Assembly: GCA_026419785.1 (NCBI GenBank)
Contig: JAODTK010005538.1
Span: 1-64,000, forward strand
DNA length: 64,000 nucleotides
Reading direction: 5' to 3'
Source of the DNA: Sclerodactyla briareus
Lineage: Eukaryota > Echinodermata > Holothuroidea > Dendrochirotida > Sclerodactylidae
Of the stretch, positions 59,906 to 64,000 are shown piece by piece; the first letter of the stretch is position 1, and every line of letters begins with the position of its first letter. The notes under the pieces are model-generated. The model was not told the origin of the DNA, searched no databases, and saw only the letters and a program-made list of their open reading frames with translations. The position numbers were made by a program, and so were the translations under genes.

Positions 59906-61120
59906 CTGTAGGCCTTACCCACTCTAAAGGAATCTATAGCCTATATGCGCGATGACACTGCTCGTGCGTATATGTAGCTAGTCTTGTGTTAAGACGATGA
60001 TACTTGATATTCCGATTACCTGCTGCTTTATGTACACCACTCGCGGAATTTCTGCAGTGCGCCATCATATGTTTGTATCTGTATCGGGCTGCATATCTTT
60101 GTGTATACAGATAAGAACAATCCAGCTTCAAGAAGGTCTAAAACAATAATCGTTAACGCAAGACCTTAATATGTAGCTAGGTGCAAAGAATGATCCAGAT
60201 GGGGGAGGGGGTAGGGTGGGCGTGGTGGGGTAATCGCATCCCTTGGACTATTAGAAAGCGAAATGAGGGCAATCGCTGGGATTGCAGGATCTCATCGGCA
60301 AATGTGGAAAATATTCACTCGTTTCTACCTGCTACTATTTTGCGAGTTGCAAATTAAAATTCTAATTATCACGGCACTACCAAGTCCTAAAATAATGATG
60401 AAGACGTCGCCATTTTCCCATAATTTGAAATGAATTGAGTAGTTCCTCAGGCGGGGAAGCGGTGTCGGCGTACATTGTAATCGATTGCCGCGATAATGTT
60501 CACGCGCGCTCCGCGCAATATTCCTGATATTAGCCTGTGTTTTGCATACATGGGCTGCATGAGTACGGTTCAAATGTTCAATGTTGATTATTATCCAGAG
60601 AGAGGGGGCTTCCCTCTTCTCGGACCCCTCATTAGTCACCATTGTCAGATCTGTTGAAAATACCTCATCTACGGTATAGGTTAAGCTATCGTGGTGAAGT
60701 TTAGATCTTCTGCATCGGAGAGTGGGGGATGTGACTGAATGAACGATGCAGTTGCATCTGACTTTGTGAAACCTCATAATACCACCGGGGTTGTGCATCG
60801 ATATATTTTCCCCGTTTTTTTTAGCCACTGCAATCCAACGATATACGCGTCTACTGTTCTATATACTGGATCGACGCTGCTCTGTTGAATATGGATATTA
60901 CCATTGCGTCATGGTTTCGTAAATGTGCTAGGTCTACGTCCAGGCCTGTACAACCGACTTTGGGCATCAGTCGGCCTACGATGATATGCATGGCCCCTTT
61001 ACCCGTGCTGGGAGGCGATTGCACTACTTGCGTTGATGTACATGCACATACTGGCACTTTTCCCATCCATGTTGCTCAATCTCGAATTTGTTTCGGCAGC
61101 TAGCTTCCCTGCATCTCAAA
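59906..61120. other. No gene identified; GC palindrome
   Basis: A 167-codon minus-strand frame (60325-60828) is open but not recognisable. It spans the gcgcgctccgcgc word at 60502-60514, which recurs elsewhere in non-coding repeats, so it is probably not a gene. Confidence 0.3.
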
Positions 61121-61124
61121 GGCT

Positions 61125-61655
61125 AATGGTCATGTAAACATGACTTGACTTTTGGTACTCTATATTTATGACATTATCGCCAAACCTTTACCGGTACATA
61201 TCAAATTTCAGTCGATCTGAGTGAGCGGGTAAGGCGCAATCAGCTATTTGCATAATATTACAGGATTCCCTTGTAATATACATCATGAATGTGAAACATT
61301 CATTTCTGAAAACACTGTAACAAACTAACGATTGGATCTGAAAAAAAAAAAATCGTTCACAAAATATTAAGGAATGATCTCATTCATTACTGAGGTGAAT
61401 ACCCATTCTCGTATTTTTGTTATCAGGCCGCAGGAATTAGTATCGCTGTGTCGATTCCCTGGGCGGCCTTGGAATCGTTCCCCCGGGTTGGCATCATAGA
61501 TCCCTCAAATTTCTTGAGGGTGATCGAATAACTCTACAATGCAATTAACATGCTAGAACCTCCAAATTTGGGGTGTGGGGTTTTGAGATGTCCTCTTATT
61601 ACTTGTGATAGTTTGAGGGGAAGCTGTTACATGATCATTGACCTCCACTAAGAGT
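61125..61655 (+). repeat. Interspersed repeat family R2, copy b
   Basis: Full-length match to R2 copy a at 33690-34245 in the same orientation, with an 11-base A run at 61340-61351. Nothing coding is conserved. Confidence 0.8.
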
Positions 61656-61765
61656 AACCAACACTGTATGTTGTTCATACAATGTTACACGAACCAATGA
61701 AATTGCTTGTCGTTCATGCAGCTCGAACGCCACAAGAACATTTATTCTCTGATTCAAATAGGTAA

Positions 61766-62025
61766 TGCATTTACTTGCCACATGACTCTCCCGTGACCGG
61801 TAATATTACAGTAATATCTCCATGCGGGTTTCGTGTGCCTTTGAATCGTTCCGAGTACCCCCCCCCCCCTGCGGTAATATCGTAGATTCCTCCAGTCATT
61901 GAGAGTAAATCGAAATAAGTCGACAATGCAACCTGAACCCTAAATTTGGGTACGGGTTTGAATATCCTCTTTTCACCTGTGAAAGTTTGAGGGAAATCTG
62001 TCACATGACCATTGGCCTTGTAGTT
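61766..62025 (+). repeat. Interspersed repeat family R2, partial copy c
   Basis: Repeats the second half of copy b: 'ttgaatcgttcc', 'tagattcctc.a.t', 'gaataa.tc.acaatgcaa', 'aaatttggg', 'tcctcttt', 'gtgaaagtttgaggg.aa.ctgt.acatgaccattg'. Its first 75 bp also recur at 62647-62720, after the R3 copy. Confidence 0.7.
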
Positions 62026-62109
62026 TTACGTAGTTAAAGACAACTAACTGCAGGCTTAGATACAACAGAGGTTATAGCGCGGAGAATGGAAAACCATATC
62101 TATACGTTC

Positions 62110-62600
62110 CAAACCCCATATCAATACGATGTTCCTATATGTGGGGTTATTGGCCTTCAAGTTTGGTCCATTATGTAGAGAAATTGAGGAGAATCCCAAT
62201 TGCGCAATAACGCATGACGTCACACTTAGACAATTCGGGAAGTTATGTCATGTGATTTCATTGTCTCATTTCATTGAATAAGTCAACATTTAGCAGAAGT
62301 TCTGTTGTCTTCCCCTCACCATCCCAAGTAACCATCGACACCTACCGACCACCATCCCACTATAGCAATCCTCTCCCTAGACTAAATGCTTTTCGGAGTG
62401 AAAATAATGTGTGAATTTCAGCAGAAAACAAACATTGTTCGCAGGGTTGTGCAAGTATGACATCATTTATTATTGCACGATGGGATGCTTTTCGAGCTTG
62501 CGCAATGCACATGCACGAACTCAAAGGATTGTAAATCGTAACAGAAAGTCGTATGAACTTCGTGTTTGGACTGAAGCATTCGGTTTTTCTCAGCTAATAT
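62110..62600 (-). repeat. Interspersed repeat family R3, copy b
   Basis: Reverse complement of the copy at 28481-28940 over about 460 bp. It carries about 20-30 bp of extra sequence near 62325-62360. It sits between R2 copy c and a second occurrence of R2's 'gcatttac.tg.ca' start at 62647, so it may have inserted within, or been duplicated with, R2. Confidence 0.8.
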
Positions 62601-63628
62601 ATTAGCCTCTTTATGTTTCATCCCGCAGTTGTCCATTAAGGCTTAATTGCATTTACCTGACATTGACTATCCATGCAGTTACTGGTAATATCATATCTCC
62701 ACGTGGGTATCTTGCATGCGAAGAGAGAAAAAATTGCAGGAAAGTGAATTTCATATTTGGCTCACGAGTGCTCTTTTAGGAAAAACTGGTGAATATTCTC
62801 CGTGAAAGGGATCTTCCCTACCCTAATTATATGCCGTGGGCAAAATAGCCCCCGTGGATGTACTTTTGAGAGCTGTTCTGCGGTATCGAGGGCTGATAGC
62901 CATGAGCTCCTGCTTAATTCCTGCCCTGAACAATTTTCGTTGGCGTCTCGCTGGCTTCGCAGAGACTCGTACTGGCTCCGTTTTGGCATCGTAGCGACCT
63001 CGTAGCGCATGTTGGCAACAGAGTTGGGAACCGCTAGACGTCAGTACGAAATTTTTCGAACGTTTCAAAGTATTCGTAGAGCTATACGACGAATACATCA
63101 CGAATTACTAAGATAAGCAAGAAAGCACTACGACGCCGCTATACGACTCATGAACGAATATGATCACGAAGCCCAATTGCGAAAAAAGAGCTTACTCGTG
63201 ACCATACGTATAGCACCGCTGTAACCAGAGTCGTGGATGTACGTGGGAGGGGGATTCTATGTTCGAACGAAGTTCGTTTACGTCGCCCTTGCCAGTCACA
63301 GCGAAAATACTAGATCTAGTGTATAGGTGACGGTGATGTCACATATTTGGCTCTTTGCCGTATTTACACAACGGGGTGTATACAACATAGTGACATTTCT
63401 TCATTTTTGTTTACATTCCGTGACTTTGTTTACCGAAGAACTTACCACAAATAGTCATAATCCGTTAAGTAAACTCAAAACAAGGCGAGTAGGGAGTGGT
63501 AGGTGTTTAGTGCAATGGACCTGAATCAGCTTCCTATTTTTCGGGTGCCCTGCGTGTTTCCACCTTATTCACGGAGAATCGCTGTATCGTAGGCTAGTAT
63601 TTACGGAAGCTGAATGAGAGGATTGTTA
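62601..63628. other. R2 scrap, then no gene identified
   Basis: 62647-62720 duplicates 61766-61840. Beyond it both strands have frames of 67-92 codons (62762-63101) that mirror one another in length, with no recognisable family. Confidence 0.3.
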
Positions 63629-63636
63629 GGCTAGTT

Positions 63637-63936
63637 CAGGCGCGTACCGAGAGATTTGTCTTGGGGGAGGGGGTGAGGTCGGAAACCAAGGGGAGTGCGC
63701 CTCATAAATGGCATCCCCTCCCTTTGGCAAATAAGTACAATTTATAGGCCCTAGACACATACTGTTGCAGTGTTCGCTAAATAACAGCTGCAAAACCTCC
63801 ACTGAACTGCAATAAATCAGTCTTTTGTGTTGAAAAGTTATTGATCACCTGGGTCATGGGGGGGGGGGGGGGTGATCGGGTCAGGGTGGGGGAGAGGTTC
63901 TGATCCCCCCCCCCCCCCCCCGTGGGTACGCCACTG
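63637..63936 (+). mobile_element. MITE family M1, copy 4 (300 bp, perfect target duplication)
   Basis: Begins CAGGCGCGTACCGAG and ends GTGGGTACGCCACTG. The ends are imperfect inverted repeats (CAGgcGCGTACC / CAGTGGCGTACC). Exact 8-bp direct repeats GGCTAGTT flank it at 63629-63636 and 63937-63944, which fits hAT-type cut-and-paste insertion. The right subterminal region is G- and C-rich, with a G run near 63857-63872 and a C run at 63905-63921. There is no coding sequence, so it is a non-autonomous element and the youngest-looking copy of its family here. Confidence 0.9.
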
Positions 63937-64000
63937 GGCTAGTTATGTTAAGAAAAACAAGCAGAAACTGCGTCAACTGGTCAAGTCAAACGCGGAGACG

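Noticed and set aside
60325-60828. 167-codon minus-strand gene
   Set aside because: Spans a recurrent non-coding GC palindrome, lacks any recognisable domain, and codon use looks random.
1-64000. CRISPR array, bacterial operon or prophage
   Set aside because: No regular spacer-repeat pattern and no clustered long bacterial-type genes; splice sites, LINEs, DIRS-like and hAT-like elements indicate animal DNA.

Overview
The window looks like animal nuclear DNA, most likely from a marine invertebrate. Short exons have GT-AG style borders and sit in long non-coding stretches. Non-LTR and DIRS-like retrotransposon remnants, hAT-type non-autonomous DNA transposons with 8-bp target-site duplications, and abundant microsatellites fill the rest. 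The frequent TAGGCCTA-type words and the mix of DIRS, LINE and hAT-like sequence would suit an echinoderm or other invertebrate deuterostome, but this is inference only. No bacterial operon, rRNA, tRNA or CRISPR array was found. Long reading frames are rare, and every retroelement reading frame is broken by stops and frameshifts.

Layout. 1-12 kb: a decayed LINE on the plus strand (about 2.0-3.6 kb), two weak candidate exons (4.2 and 6.9 kb), a 12-bp minisatellite (8.9 kb) and two members of an interspersed repeat family (R1). 12-15.7 kb: a GC-richer block holding a broken DIRS-like reverse transcriptase on the minus strand, with a 55-bp inverted repeat at its left edge. 15.7-29 kb: mostly non-coding, with a LINE C-terminal scrap at 18.7 kb, G-runs at 22.1 kb and a third R1 member at 27 kb. 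29.4-31.5 kb: a 1,168-bp hAT-like element inside one copy of a duplicated 300-bp unit, bordered by ATT microsatellites. 32.6-38.9 kb: tandem-like repeats and a second copy of the 2-kb LINE in the opposite orientation. 40-42.3 kb: a CATA microsatellite with a GC-rich insert, then the terminal exon of an SLC35G/EamA-like membrane transporter on the minus strand. 45-48.7 kb: a 263-bp MITE, a 164-bp TIR element and an 800-bp polypurine tract. 48.7-58.1 kb: two segment types (X and Y) duplicated in tandem, one junction lying inside a MITE. 58.9 kb: an exon coding a Death domain, followed in its presumed intron by a 570-bp foldback sequence. 61-64 kb: further members of dispersed repeat families and a 300-bp MITE with a perfect 8-bp target duplication.

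Only two host genes can be supported: the SLC35G-like transporter (partial) and a Death-domain gene (one exon). They point in different directions of biology, nutrient or nucleotide-sugar type transport versus innate immune or apoptotic signalling, and nothing shows that they work together. The most informative content is the record of transposition and segmental duplication, in particular one hAT insertion with its empty site preserved in a neighbouring paralogous copy.
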